A stretch of DNA of 64,000 nucleotides from Paragonimus skrjabini miyazakii (GCA_014338405.1 JTDE01002265.1:23211-87210), one strand, 5' to 3'. Shown: positions 10,772 to 22,640, counted from the stretch's first letter. Numbers and translations are program-made. The notes: generated by a model from the letters alone, not told the origin.

Positions 10772-11470
10772 ACATCATCATCATCATCATCATCATCATC
10801 ATAACAGCCATGAGCCTGACCAAATGGTACTGTGGCTCGGGTCGCCGTTCACCTCAACAGTGACGTGGAATACCCTAGAAGAAAACGTTACTAAGAAGGG
10901 TGAAAATTATGAGAAAAGACTAACAGGAAGAAGCGGAAATGGAATGAATACAGGTACGCCATTGACTGCGACAAATCGCCATCTCGGATAGCGTCTCTAA
11001 CCAGCAGTTTGAGTGAGCACAAGGACCCCAGCCAGGAAAGCGACACCTACCCACTTTGACCAATGAAGCAGTCAAGGTCTTCAAATTTTGTGACCACGTT
11101 GTTGCTTGACCACCACGTGGTTTGACCCAATTGTTGGTGGCCTCAGCATATAATGCCCGGTACGGTAAACGATCAGATGACATACGGAATACGTGACCCA
11201 ACCATCGCAAGCTGTGTACCGTGACTATTTGACCAATTGATCNNNNNNNNNNNNNNNNNNNNNNNNNNNNNNNNNNNNNNNNNNNNNNNNNNNNNNNNNN
11301 NNNNNNNNNNNNNNNNNNNNNNNNNNNNNNNNNNNNNNNNNNNNNNNNNNNNNNNNNNNNNNNNNNNNNNNNNNNNNNNNNNNNNNNNNNNNNNNNNNNN
11401 NNNNNNNNNNNNAACTCGTGCCTTTGCAATCCTCGCTGATATCTCGGGTCCGGGTAGGCGAATCGCGTGA
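10772..11470 (-). mobile_element. NLR-A 3' half with a long (ATG)n tail, containing an assembly gap
   Basis: Same order as the copy at 9633-10420: about ten ATG units at the 3' end (10772-10802), the C-terminal RT block (about 10920-11242, with RWLGHVFRMSSDRLPYRAL), then a run of Ns, then homologous sequence resuming at 11413-11455 ('cctttgcaatcctcgctgatat'-like). The gap falls inside the repeat, so its size and any difference between copies cannot be judged. Confidence 0.8.
11243..11412. other. Assembly gap (170 Ns)
   Basis: A run of 170 N within an NLR-A copy. The unusual length (the other two gaps are exactly 100) suggests an estimated gap size. ORFs that read through it are artefacts. 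Confidence 1.
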
Positions 11471-13234
11471 TCCCACTGTTGTACCAACTTCTGTAGACAC
11501 TTCCCTTATGACGCACTTCTCATGGCGTCGTTGAGACAGTAAACGCATCCTACTTACTTTCAATCGAGTCGCACAATCGGACAGTTTGGTTGTCCATACC
11601 TATGACATGACAAATGACTATCACTATTTGTTCTAGGAAGTTATCAGGATGTGAAGATCGGGGAATCGAGCGGAACTACAGTCAGTGAAAACTGTCGCCA
11701 AAACATTGTTGTGATGTACTCAATGTATAACACACCGATCCAGAAGCACAAGGGTTTGTCAGTGTAGCCATCAGGAGCAGTCAGTCCTCTTAAGTAGTTG
11801 CATTCTTCAGGCGTTCATTCTCAAAAAACAGGATTTAACACCAAAACGTTTCAATCGGTTCCAGGCACGCATGAGCAGCGTCCCTGCTTGCTTGCACTGC
11901 CACTGAGATTTTTCATCTTGACTGCCACAAAGCATGCTAGAACCTTCTAAGCTTAGTAATGATCAATGGTCAGTTGTCGATGAACAGATACCGATAACGG
12001 AGCTGACCATTTGTGTGATTCAACTCTAAGCACGTGAGTACAGAAGGTGATTAGTATCTGAGATATAAGGTGTCTCGGCGTAGGTTGTGGAACGCGAATA
12101 TCGCTTACAGAGGTCACTACAAAAGTGGGATCGAGCAATGTGCCCATTCAACGTAAAGTTCTCGATTCAACATTTCATCCATTACTTTCTTGTAATTCGT
12201 AACTTCTCAGGGGGGAGAATATTTTTCCCCAATGGGAATGCATATCGAAGAGACAGCACTTGAAAGTTCGAGTTGCAACTATATGGGAGATACACCAAGT
12301 TCGAACATGTTTCCCATAGTTGATTTCTGCACGTGGTACTGAATGATGAGAACGATCATGAACTGGAAAGCGGAGAGTCATTCAGTCCTGTGTGCATATC
12401 AAATGCGGTGATTCGCCTTAATGTTAACATCTCTCATGATCCGTAAGTGTTTCCACTTTCAACTGTAACGTTGCGGCGAAAGATTTTGATATCCCGACCA
12501 CGAAGGTTAGGGTCAATGAAGATGACTGACGCAGTGGCACACTGAGCAACTATGTACGGTTTCGATCTACATACCATTAGCTTCGCTCAGTTGCATGTCT
12601 GCTCTTTACAGTTGTTACTTCAGCTGAAGCACATTCGTTCAATTTTGAGTGCGCAACCCGTTGAAACCGGGAGTAGTTCATTGGCCAATTGCCACAGTAT
12701 TGATCCACAATATATCTTATACCGGTATGTCTGTGCGTGTGATCTCAGCCGTGATTCAGCAATCTCGCCCTTTCACGCCCAAGATACACTTGTTCAGCTT
12801 ACCCCACATAATATTGCTTGAAAGCATATATGAAGTTAGTACATCTCATGAAGTTGTTAATCTACAATGTTTCGATGACATCTCGCCTCTGGCACGAAAA
12901 GTGATTCAACTGAATACGCTCTGACCAGTTGAGTGATCGTTTCATGAAGCTCCAGAGTAAACGTTCTTGGCAAATATGCCCACACACCGGTCAGTGATTA
13001 ATGATAAACTTTGTCGCAAATGCGCATAAACAGTGCACTTCATTCACTTACTCGATTACTTATCTAGTATAGCTATAACCATAGACAGCCACACATCGGT
13101 GCCAGTCACTTTCTCAATAAACAACAAATGCATTCCACTCGTTCGTGGTGTATAATTTTTTTTAAACACAGGTCGATAACAAACGTGACAGCTCATACTT
13201 ATGATCAAAAAACGGCCGAATTGATCATCCTTAC
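11471..13234. other. Right-hand end of PIGM intron 1, nothing recognised
   Basis: No repeat copy, RNA gene or exon with convincing splice sites was found. Plus-strand ORFs at 12552-12924 overlap one another and show no domain. Confidence 0.5.
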
Positions 13235-13912
13235 CTTGGATTCAACTGTGATGATTTGATATTGCAGCCACGCACATAACAAGTCGGAAATGATGAATAT
13301 ACCCTTGCCCCAAACCTTGGCCAATATGTGACAACCAACTTTGCCCGCCGGAGACGAAAACAGCCAGTGCCCTGGTGCTAGCCAGGCAGCGATAAGCGGT
13401 GAGTAACGATAGGTTGGTCGAGCATGGTAAATGTCTTCACCAGACACCAAAGCCTTAGCAGCATCCGTAAACACATCATAGTCGACATCGGTGAAGCGCA
13501 GTTGACCGTCTGGCCAACGCGTCTCATCTTGCCACACAGAGAAAACCAACAACACGATACGGAACATGAGGGCGATTGAGAGGATGAACGCCAGTGCGGG
13601 GTTATTCGTTTGGCGAGGTAATTCATTTTCCCCAGGCCGACTGTTCGTCCGTGAGGAAGAAGACGATGGCCGTACATCACCATCGCCGATGAGTTGCTGC
13701 GCTTTGGATTGTATGAACTCAGATTCCAATTTATGCGTAGTAGCACGTAATTTCACAGAATTACCAGTGACTGGTTCTGAACAGCACGAAGTATACAGCG
13801 CCTGAACATCCTCCATCAAGTGCATATCATCAAAATCACCAGTGCCTGTGAGTTCCTCAGCCAACATTGCTCTTGGTGGTGAACCCTCCATCGGCGCAAC
13901 GCCCGAGTTCAT
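13235..13912 (-). CDS. PIGM: PIGM exon 1: N-terminal part of GPI mannosyltransferase 1
   Basis: The exon ends at a consensus donor (AAG|GTAAGG, phase 0) that joins in frame to the exon at 5690. After about 104 residues comes a transmembrane segment (FILSIALMFRIVLLVFSVWQ), then RFTDVDYDVFTDAAKALVSG. This holds the DXD motif (DVD) of the catalytic luminal loop, equivalent to human DIDYQVFTDAA. TYRYSPLIAAWLAP and FIISDLLCAWLQYQI follow, both family hallmarks. The first ~104 residues, acidic then Ser-rich and hydrophilic, have no counterpart in the human protein as I know it. ATG at 13912 is the chosen start, but the frame stays open upstream. An acceptor-like TTCACAG just upstream suggests a 5' exon outside what I can see. 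Confidence 0.92.
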
Positions 13913-13933
13913 GGCAAGGCGTGAATCTGTGAA

Positions 13934-15000
13934 TGGGGAAAATATGTAATCATGAACATTCCCACAAATTATGGGTAGCCTTCAAGTTATTTCTGGGAGG
14001 TAGATAGGTAGGTTTTTCAGTATATGACAGACCCAAGTGTAGAAAAGTTGGGCTCAGCTGGTTACGAACAAACGATAGAAACAGCATGTCCAAACGTGAC
14101 CTAGTTCAGTTCCCGTCGTGACTTCGTAGATAGGATGGTAGAACGCTTGCCGCGGTTAAACATGCTCTTTCTATCACCGGTTCAAATTCGGTCGAAGCGC
14201 ATATTTTAAAACCTCTACCTCTTTTAAACGTTAACGTATCTAGAAATGACTCAACACGACTCTCTCCGTCCGATCATTAACAAAAGACTGCCAACTGAAC
14301 AAAGTACGGCAATAAAAAAAACAATACTATACTATACCCGCTCCAGTTCTACTAAGCGTTAGTGAGAACATGATCCACCCCCAACATCCCAAGTGTGATG
14401 AAGTCTTCAGTACCAGTATGATCAACAACAATATGCCAGTGACTGAACACATACTCAAACCCCATATAACCATGAAAATGTCTGACAGTAGAGATTAAAA
14501 AGCGGGGGGGACTTAATTAACAATTTCTGAGGTCAAACAATTAATGTCAATACAAAGCAAACCACAGAAACAAATAACCAAGTCAACAATGGAGATAAAG
14601 CAGTATTGAAAGGACTGTTCTGCCTCCTTAGTTGTCCTAACATAATTTAAGGCTTACTCTGCAATCGTGAAGTAGCTTGTGCACAAAGCTGACCCATGGC
14701 TGGTGAAATACTGGTGCCAGTAGACATAACCACACCAGATAAAACAAAATTGAGCCGTAACATAAAAAGCGGTTGCGTTCAAGTGCACAGATGCCGCTTA
14801 AGCAACGAAACACAATCCAAGGAACAAACAGCAGGACTACTTACACAGTGTCTTCCGTTTGAGAAAGAAAGGAAACGGCAGAAGCACTTTCAACGATTGA
14901 TCAGGATCGCCTATGCATAATTCTGCTGTGAAAAGGCCCAATGCACCGTATGGAAGTCCGATGCACTTCTGAAGACATATGCTGTATGCAACAGTGAAAA
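13934..15000. other. Region between PIGM exon 1 and the next candidate gene
   Basis: It should hold the PIGM promoter or 5' UTR exon, but I cannot point to a defined core promoter. It contains the tRNA-like sequence at 14120-14199 and a G7 run near 14503. No ORF with a recognisable domain. Confidence 0.4.
14120..14199 (+). pseudogene. tRNA-like pseudogene or SINE head
   Basis: An 80-nt stretch with a good T-arm (ACCGGTTCAAATTCGGT, containing a B box), an A-box-like TAGGATGGTAGAACGC, and partly complementary ends (GACTTCG against CGAAGCG, five of seven pairs). The anticodon arm does not fold properly, so it is probably not a functional tRNA. It could be the head of a tRNA-derived repeat. Confidence 0.4.
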
Positions 15001-15546
15001 TCAGTCAGTAGCACCACGTACACTGTTTCCGGGCTTAGTAAGCTCTTTAGTGTCAACTAAATCAGACGTTTGGACTATCGGCTCCGGGTGAGATTTCCTA
15101 GAAAGCAAAATCTCCCAGTCTCGCGCACCCTGAACAATTAAATCGGAGAATCCGGATAGCGTTTTCAAATCGATAAACGACATGGAAGAATCAGTGATAT
15201 TCAATCAATCAATCTCCCATTCTGTTTCACCCACAACCGTCCTGGCTACAATGCACGTTCAGGCGAGAATTGTTTCACAACGTTAGGACATCTAGAAAAT
15301 GTTCAAGCTTTCGATGACCCCACTTACTGACAGGCGAATTGAAAAGTTGCTATGGACTGCACTAACACACATCCGAGATGATATGCAAGGAGCGCCTCCG
15401 AAGCGTAAATCTACGATTCTAACACTGCTGTTCATTTGCGTCTGATTTTTAGGTGGTTGCTGACTCAAGGATTTTTCTGTACCAGCGTCGGTCGAGTCTG
15501 GTAGGGATTCCAACCCGACCGAAGGGACACTGGTCAAATTTTGACC
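15001..15546 (-). CDS. Unidentified candidate gene, last two exons
   Basis: Two open segments on the minus strand can be spliced. One ends at a strong donor (CTGTCA|GTAAGT, last exon base 15328). The other starts after a pyrimidine-rich acceptor (AATTGTTCAG|GGTGCGC, first base 15129). Both are phase 0 and the intron is about 198 bp. The upstream piece (from 15546 after GTCGTAG, or 15529 after GACCAG) is Ser/Thr/Gln-rich and then has SSVRIVDLRFGGAPC. The downstream piece begins GARDWEILLSRKSHPEP and ends at TGA near 15001. I do not recognise the family. A further exon-like ORF with an acceptor (TTTCAG|GCA) lies at 15978-16178 on the same strand. The evidence is splice-site quality and phase only. 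Confidence 0.35.
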
Positions 15547-16178
15547 CTACGACAGCAACTGGTACATCGACACTCCATGAGTAATCGAAGGTTCTCGATA
15601 TGACTGTTCGCACCAACCCGTTGTAAAACAAACTAAAACCCAACCATACAGATTTCTCCGATACAAGCGATTCTCACAAAAATGGTGGCTGATCGGATCG
15701 TTCGAAACATGATGCAATGCTATGTCGATTCAGAATTCATACAGTTAACTCGACAAGCGAAAAACAAGAATGAAGCCGGTCGTACAAAGTCGAAATGAGG
15801 GTAAACATCAAGAAGCGTTACAAATTCAATACAACAGTCTCACAAAGTCTCTTAACGAGACAGAAAAACCTTTTTTGAGATCACTGTATACTTAGTGAGC
15901 AACGATTGTCAACAACTATCTCGAATGCTTATCATTTCTAGCGGTAATTGTCAAGTGTCAGATCAACTGTTTCCCAATCAATTCTGTTTCGAACGAGAAT
16001 CTAGGCAGTGCACTTCGAAAATAAAAAGACTGTCGTTTAAGGTTTTTTCATAGCTAAATGCTGACTGAGGGACGGCAGTCTTCTGGTTAACTCTTTGCTG
16101 CAACCATCCAGACCAAGCTGAATAGGGTGAACGACCAAGCTGGTCTGTATGGAATGTGCTTGGCACATTCTTTGTTGC

Positions 16179-18744
16179 CTGAAATCCCCCAGGGATGGTG
16201 AGCCGCTATAGTTGTACTCTGGCAATACCACCTAGCCCGTTTGTAACGCTCCTAACAAACTCGCAATGAAAACAGCAAAGGCGCACGTCGCATCTGAAAA
16301 CTTTCGAAAAGATGTACAGCTGCCGCCGAGATGAGACATGCACAATGCCCGTGTGATCAGTTTTAGGCTACTGTTCGAAAATGCGTCCTATTCGTGGTGG
16401 GGAAGTAAACGGAAATGCAGTAACTGGTTATCGCTCTCTTCATCAACTAGCCAACAGCAAGTGGGAAGACTGAGAAAGAAACGCAGCTGTTCGCCAGCGG
16501 GTAGTTCAAGCGATAAATTGGTCCAAAGACGAATGTATAGCACGTGTTGTTTGGATCACGTAGTTCGTGTGTCAGTAGAGCGCCTACTACGCTCGGTATT
16601 ATAAAATTAGGCAAACAGTCAAGCGAAATTGCGTAGTGGTTAAGCAACGACATTCGACCGATACACTGTGTAAAGTAGATGAGTATCGTCCTCTAGTTTG
16701 AGGAATTCATGGTCGTTACATTCATTGATAGGAAGCACCAGTCGATATAAAAACGTGACGTGGTCAATGGCGTATCTGCATCCACAACACATCTAGCTTC
16801 TCAAACTAAGCACATACTAATCAATATTTTGTTTCTTGTCTTTTTTGAAATAGGTCCCATCACTGCTGGAACGAACAACTCCAGCTACAAAACCATTCAG
16901 TCAAGTTCATGACCATTTATGAAGGAATAAAATTCATAGAATATTAAATCAAATCACAACACTTCTGCCAATGAGCTCGACTAGCCATTATCTCTGTTAC
17001 TTCCTCCTTACAAAGATCAGGTGGGCCACAAAGTCTCTGGATTGGGAGACGAACAAGACCCATAGGGTTAATTTCATAAATGAATGCTTCAGTTATTTGC
17101 TAACACATCAGTAGACCGCAGCGCAGTTTACACCAGTGAGCTCGAGGATTAACAGAGTGCACACTGGTAATTGACAAACTGATATCCTCAAAACATGACC
17201 CGATCACTTAAATCTGCTTTTTAAAAATCCCGAAGATGAGCGTGTTTTATTAACATCGAAGGCCTACTTCCTGATCTTCTCAGTTATCAAACGTTGATGC
17301 TGTTCAATGGAGCACACATATCGACTGTTAACCAGGACAATGCGTTACGTTCCGCGGTTCTAACAGTGATGTAAATGAAATCATTCGAATCAGATGAGAC
17401 ATCTTTGTGAGGCCAAAGGTGATCAAATTTGATGAGGACTATTTTGGCCACAGAAATAGAAACTCCGATTTCACTTCTCACATTGCCAGTCACAATACAA
17501 CGTTCTTCGAATCAATCAACAATTACGAGAACTCACGCCTATTAGACCAAACAATACTGTCAGACAACAGCAACCATCAACAACTCCGGAGGGATAACTG
17601 ACGAACATGTCACTCAGACAGAACCCATCAAGCAACCACAGCAAAAAAGAACGTGCGGATACAAAATGTATCATCAGTACGGATGAGGCTAGTGGACAAA
17701 TGTCATACCGGGATTCCAAACGTGACCACCATTCATTCAAGTAAACAATTCCGTCAACACTGGTATCATCCGATCATTTAAGTTATTTGAAAGAAGTCCA
17801 ATAAAGATCATCAGATAGCAAAATAGACTCACAGCCTCAGCTGCTCACAACGATGCATTCAATACCGAATGTGGCGGTTACGTCAAAAAGTTATCCGAGC
17901 ACAAAAGTACCAAGTACGCACGAAGTCTACGTTGATTGACACTAGCTGCGCAGGAATGTATAACTTACAAAAGAGTGACTAGCAAACAAACGACGGCCGA
18001 GCTATCACCAGAATATATCCCCGTAATGGAAGGAGGAAGAACAAAATGAGTAATACAAACTGTGTGAAAAGTTCAGTCTTTTAGATCTCATTTCATTTTC
18101 TGCCGGTTAATATCGTTGCAATGCTGAAGACATTAGGTCTGCCATAATCGTGTCCCAATACAATCAGGGATCGCCGAGCTGCGCGATACTATCAACTAGA
18201 CATGCGAGGAACAGACAGAAAGGCATTCAAGTGCAACAAACACTGACAATATGTTAGAGTCAAACCAATGACAGCGGTAACTCACAGCGACAAAACCACG
18301 CAGGGAGTTCGTTGTTCTGCTGATAGAATAACTAAATGTAGCGTAGATGAGTGCAGATCTTTGATTTCCGATAAGGCTTAAAATTCACCTTCTAAAAATT
18401 CATTCACATCGGCCAAAATAAGTGCCAGTTGATAGTATCAGAAGGCACGGAACAAATTAACAGAAAACAGGATTGTTTGTGGGAATTATAATCTGTTCAG
18501 TAACACTAACCATACTTTCTATCATGCAGTGAAGCTATGTTGATCGAAAAATATCAACCAACCTTGTTCGTGTAAAAGTTGTGTGTGCAAATAACTTGTT
18601 TGTATTGCAGCTGACTGATTAGTCTTAAAACATCATCTATCGCTATCCACCACCATGAACAAGTGATGTTAACAAAATAAAATGATAGCATAGAAGATAC
18701 TGACACCCCCCCCCCCCTTAATATGGATAGGCATTTACACTCAC
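16179..18744. other. Non-coding stretch, nothing recognised
   Basis: Short ORFs on both strands without domains; no repeat copy recognised. A C-tract lies near 18705-18718. Confidence 0.45.
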
Positions 18745-19104
18745 CGTATCGAGCGCCTTCCTGAAGAAAGTCCTACTCTAATCGGAACAAATTTGTCATA
18801 CTCAAGCATATTTGCGTTCGCAATAAGAAAATGAGCGAAGCGAATCATAGCCTCATCAATCTCATACCACCAATGCCGGTTCAGTTGAAATAGGCCTATC
18901 GAATGTCTGCCTGTAATTCGAATCGGGGAACTTATACTGATGACACGTGGTGGTCTTTTCGGAAATTCCGTAGAAACCATCGACATCGTTGTACCATCAT
19001 AGACGAACAGCTGGATGTTGATATGCAGTAGTGTTACGGAAGAAGTCATGGACGATATGGGAATTATTAAACAGGTCACTTCAAAAACGGCAAACGTGAT
19101 ATTG
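18745..19104 (-). CDS. Candidate internal exon, family unknown
   Basis: A 360-nt open segment bounded by a good acceptor (CTACTTCATCAG|C) and a near-perfect donor (ATACG|GTGAGT). It is symmetric in phase (2-2), as an internal exon would be. It encodes NITFAVFEV, later IQLFVYDGTTMS and RVISISSPIRIT, which loosely recall a CUB-domain core (VYDG followed by SSP), and then NRHWWYEIDEAMIRFAHF. The similarity is too weak to name a gene. A 144-codon ORF can arise by chance once or twice in a window of this size, so the main support is the splice sites. Confidence 0.3.
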
Positions 19105-19460
19105 CTGATGAAGTAGAGAAAATAATGACAACGTTTAATATGTTGGACCGCAAAAAACGAGATACTTGCCCACATTTAAACTAAATGAAACACAAACATA
19201 ACAAACTAATTGCATACAGTACAACAGATAAACATCGTTGGCACCACTGTACGTACTCGACTCGGTCTCATAATGGTGTTTTGTAAATTATCTGTTATCA
19301 GCCGCACGGAAATAGACATGGTAGTGTTTGTCAGGACCAAGACGATGTTGTAATGCGAAAACCGCGAGACGGTTTATAGTGCAGAAATTGTCGTTATAGT
19401 GTATCGATTCCCAAGTCATGAAGCTTCTGTTGTATACCCTCAAACCATAACTATCTTCAT

Positions 19461-21262
19461 CATCATCATAACAGCCATGAGCCTGACCAAAAGGTACTGT
19501 GGCTCGGGCCGCCGTTCACCCCAACAGTGACGTAGAATATCCTAGAAGAAAATGTTACTGAGGAGGCTGAAAATTAATGAGAGAAGACTAACAAGAAGAA
19601 TTAGATATGGTATGGATACAGGTACACCATTGACTGCGACAAATCGCCATCTCGGATAGCGTCTCTAACCAGCGGTTTGAGTGATCACGAGGACACCAGC
19701 CAGGAAAGCGACACCTACCCACGTTGCTCAATGGAGCAGTCAAGGTCTTCATATGTTGTGACAACGTTGTTGCTTGACCACCACGCGGTTTTACCCAACT
19801 GTTGGTGGCCACAGTATATAATGCCCGGTACAGTAAACGATTAGATGACATACGGATTGCGTGACCCAACCATCGCAAGCTGTGCACCATGATTAATTGA
19901 CCAATTGATCGCGCATCCCGAGCGTTCCGGAATACGTGCCATTATCAGTGCGTTGTGCCCGGACACCAAACGTATCTCCTAGCCGCTTCTCATCCGAAGA
20001 AAGACGATCAAGCTGAGCACTAAAAACGCCCGCTAGTATGATGATGTCTGCGTGTTTAGTTTGCCTCAGAAGGTCAACGAGAGCGTCATAGAACGCAACC
20101 TTGGTAGCATCCGAACAGCTGTCCGTCGGAGCGTACGCCGATATAATTAATATTCAACGCCTTTCTGATTTGCGTCGACAGACTTTTACTGATATATTGA
20201 GTCTGACAACGCACAAGCGACTGTTCAGTGGGATCCAATCGAGCAACCATTGCTCCGCTCTGGAACTCAGTGCGATTCCCACTCCAGCTTGACCGCGAGA
20301 TTCAGCTTCAGCATCACCAGAAACCCCGAGAGAGAAGCGCTTGGATCGACAGTTATCTAGAGGTGAGCTCAAATAGACAACCGTGTTAGAATCGTAGACT
20401 CGCGTCTCCGACACACAGCACACATCAAGTTCCAGACTTGAGAGAGTGCTAGCCAGAACAGCTTGCTGACCGACTTGCCGTAGAGTGCGGACATTAAAGG
20501 CGCCAATGTTTGCCAGTTGTCTTGGCCTCAGAAAACAATTATCGCCCGAAGACATATGGAAGGCAGAATGAATAGGGGGTAAAATAGTAGAAGAAAATCG
20601 ACATCGATTAGTAATGTCACTGTCGAGAGAACGATAAGTTCTGATACTTCCCGGTCGTTTTTGCCGCGGAAGGGGGTTGGCTTGAGGGACCCCACCCCGA
20701 GTCTTTGACAAGAAAGTCTGACCTGCGAGACAACAGGATATAGGGTTTTGTTGGGGGACCCCACCCGAAGCCAATGACTCAAGAGTCTGACTCACTTGAC
20801 AGTGAGGGGCTTGCCTAGCCCGAGGGCGCAGTGAATAAGACATTGATGTCTCGTTCTGAGCACTGCTGCGCGCAGTGGATGTAATCGAAGCTACATCAGG
20901 CTTTTGAGAGGTGACAAATGTTGTTTGACCGCATTGGATGGTACGCCGGCGGTCACGGTCAACCGTTGGGCGATCCGAGTGCCCTTTGTTTGATGGTACC
21001 TCTTCTAACTTCCTTCTTCCTGAGACGGAGGGAAACAGTCCCGCAACTATGAAAATAATTCTGCTGTATGCCCATAAGATCGTGCCTCATTACCTAAACA
21101 CCCCTACGCGGTCAGTAGTGCAACATACAATCCTATGAGTGTAACTGATTTTCGTCTGACTGCTCCCCTTTGGCCTGTCTGACAAGGTTGCACCTGGAAG
21201 GACCGGAGTCCTAGTCAGCATAGCCCGCCGGATCAAAACAGTACACAAGCCCGACCACCTAG
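19461..21262 (-). mobile_element. NLR-A, internally deleted copy with both ends
   Basis: Read on the minus strand, it starts with the NLR-A 5' UTR (21262 to about 20900). Then comes an ORF (20843-20154) with the AP-endonuclease start NIGAFNVRTLRQVGQ and LDVCCVSETRVYD, and further endonuclease sequence to about 19940 in other frames. It jumps at about 19935 straight into the 3' end of the RT ORF (ORF 19588-19890, RWLGHAIRMSSNRLLYRAL) and an ATGATGATGATG tail at 19461. Most of the RT domain is missing. The structure suggests recombination or template switching; it could only move with proteins supplied in trans. Confidence 0.8.
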
Positions 21263-21880
21263 GTATTTTGAATTATTGATGAAGTAAAGCATTTTTCCAT
21301 GAGAAATAACCGTTCCACATCAAGCGGTGGCAATTTACGGTCCGCAGGTAAAAAAGAATGTCATCTTCGATACAACCCATCGACTGAAGTTATTCGCTCC
21401 GAGCTGGTTCAAACAAAAAGTTGGAAAGAAGAAGGTTGACATAGCTCTGGTTTAAAACAATATGAAACTTCAGAAGCAGTTTAAACACTGCGGAGAAAGC
21501 GAATGTTTCCCATAGATTTCCAACATTAAGAGGCTTTCGAGTCTGGCATTTATAATGGATGACGACACCTTCGGCCGATATATGAAGTGTACGAATACAA
21601 CGTCCCCATAACAAAACAAGCTCTAAAAAAAGGCTGTTTGCAAAATCAAGCGGAACTATGGGAAACCAAATTGACCAGCGCCAAAACACTTTTGAGTACG
21701 ATACGTGGTCTAAGAATTCAAAACCCCTCGGCTCATTGGAACCCGCTCGCCCGGCAGTGAAGTCAAGCTCACTGGCATCACGTTTCAGGTGAAGGTCAGC
21801 ACGGTAATAGGTTTTCAAGTGGGACTTCTTGAAACACAATGTAGTTAAAAATGAGAATGAAAATCCTATACAGTTGACCT
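21263..21880. other. Spacer with an unidentified 149-codon ORF
   Basis: The minus-strand ORF at 21390-21839 has no domain I can recognise and no clearly good splice sites. It may be a chance ORF. No repeat copy seen. Confidence 0.3.
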
Positions 21881-21881
21881 G

Positions 21882-22256
21882 ACGTTACTAGAGTTCAACG
21901 AAACATCTATTCGTTGATCTAAAATTTCATATAGCTTGAACGTCACTCACACCTGATCGCAGCTGTCAAATTCCCACAGACTTTCCAGTCGGCCCCTTTC
22001 GAAAAGAAGTACTAGACTCGAGTTTCGTTCTCAGCAGGGCTCGTCAGTAGTGCATATCCTTGCCATTGCCGGGACTAGTACCACGGCCACGCTGTTCATG
22101 AGGCAACCGTGTTTACCACTGCGCCATTGACCTCACATTAGGCACTAACGAATTATTATGTGGACACTCAACCACTTTCGATTGTGAGTAATGATCAGTA
22201 ATGATCTGACGTTACTAGAATTCAACAGAACACTTATTCGTTAATCTAAAATTTGC
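21882..22256. repeat. Pair of ~50-bp direct repeats around a SINE-like element
   Basis: Segments at about 21882-21932 and 22204-22254 share ctgacgttactaga, then ttcaac, then attcgtt and atctaaaattt, with several mismatches. They bracket the tRNA-headed element at 21945-22180. The spacing could mean a long duplication at insertion, or a repeat unit larger than the SINE. Confidence 0.7.
21945..22180 (-). mobile_element. tRNA-headed SINE-like element, copy 1
   Basis: On the minus strand the element has an A box (TGGCGCAGTGGTAAACACGG) and, about 35 nt later, a B-box-like GGTACTAGTCCCGG. A body follows with ACTCGAGTCTAGTACTTC and GGGGCCGACTGGAAAGTC. A second copy at 49430-49665 keeps the same order at high similarity, so it is a dispersed family. 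Homology also extends about 40 nt 5' of the tRNA-like part. Confidence 0.75.
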
Positions 22257-22381
22257 TCAGTAATTGGACGTACGAGTCAAGTGAAGAAAATAAAGCTGTG
22301 AGGTCAAGTTGGATAACACTCCGTACCTGGTCTAATCCAGACAGTTGCCTAATAGTGAAAACTCCGTTCAGTAACATGAAT

Positions 22382-22640
22382 GTTTCTGTGAAGTAAATGC
22401 ACTTAATGATGCGGGGAAGTGAAATCCACCCTTATTGATGACGACGTGCTTTTACCAGCTGCAAGGCTGTTTGTTTATAAATCGTAGTACTACTTTAAGG
22501 TTGAGTGTATGGGTTTAGACATAATTACTCCTTCGTAGTTAAGTTCTTTCTCTTCCCTTGCTAGAGACTGACAGCTGAACATCAACGCGAACCACTGACG
22601 TATTGCTGCCTTTGATAATGATGACATAGAAAAGTGTTGC
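22382..22640 (+). mobile_element. Isolated NLR-B 3' UTR tail
   Basis: Starts with acttaatgatgcggggaagtg and ends with ttgataatgatgac. It shares the landmark order of the NLR-B 3' UTR (ttgatgacgac, gctgtttgttt, a pyrimidine-rich tract, attgctg) but is more diverged than the other tails and lacks part of the middle. Confidence 0.65.

Noticed and set aside
10920..11563. Several ORFs that run through the N-filled region
   Set aside because: They are open only because Ns are not read as stops; the real content is an NLR-A fragment.
14120..14199. A functional tRNA gene
   Set aside because: The T-arm is good, but the anticodon arm does not pair and the acceptor stem has mismatches.
21390..21839. 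149-codon minus-strand ORF
   Set aside because: A weak hint of a CUB-like WxIxxP pattern, but no convincing splice sites; within the chance expectation for ORF length.
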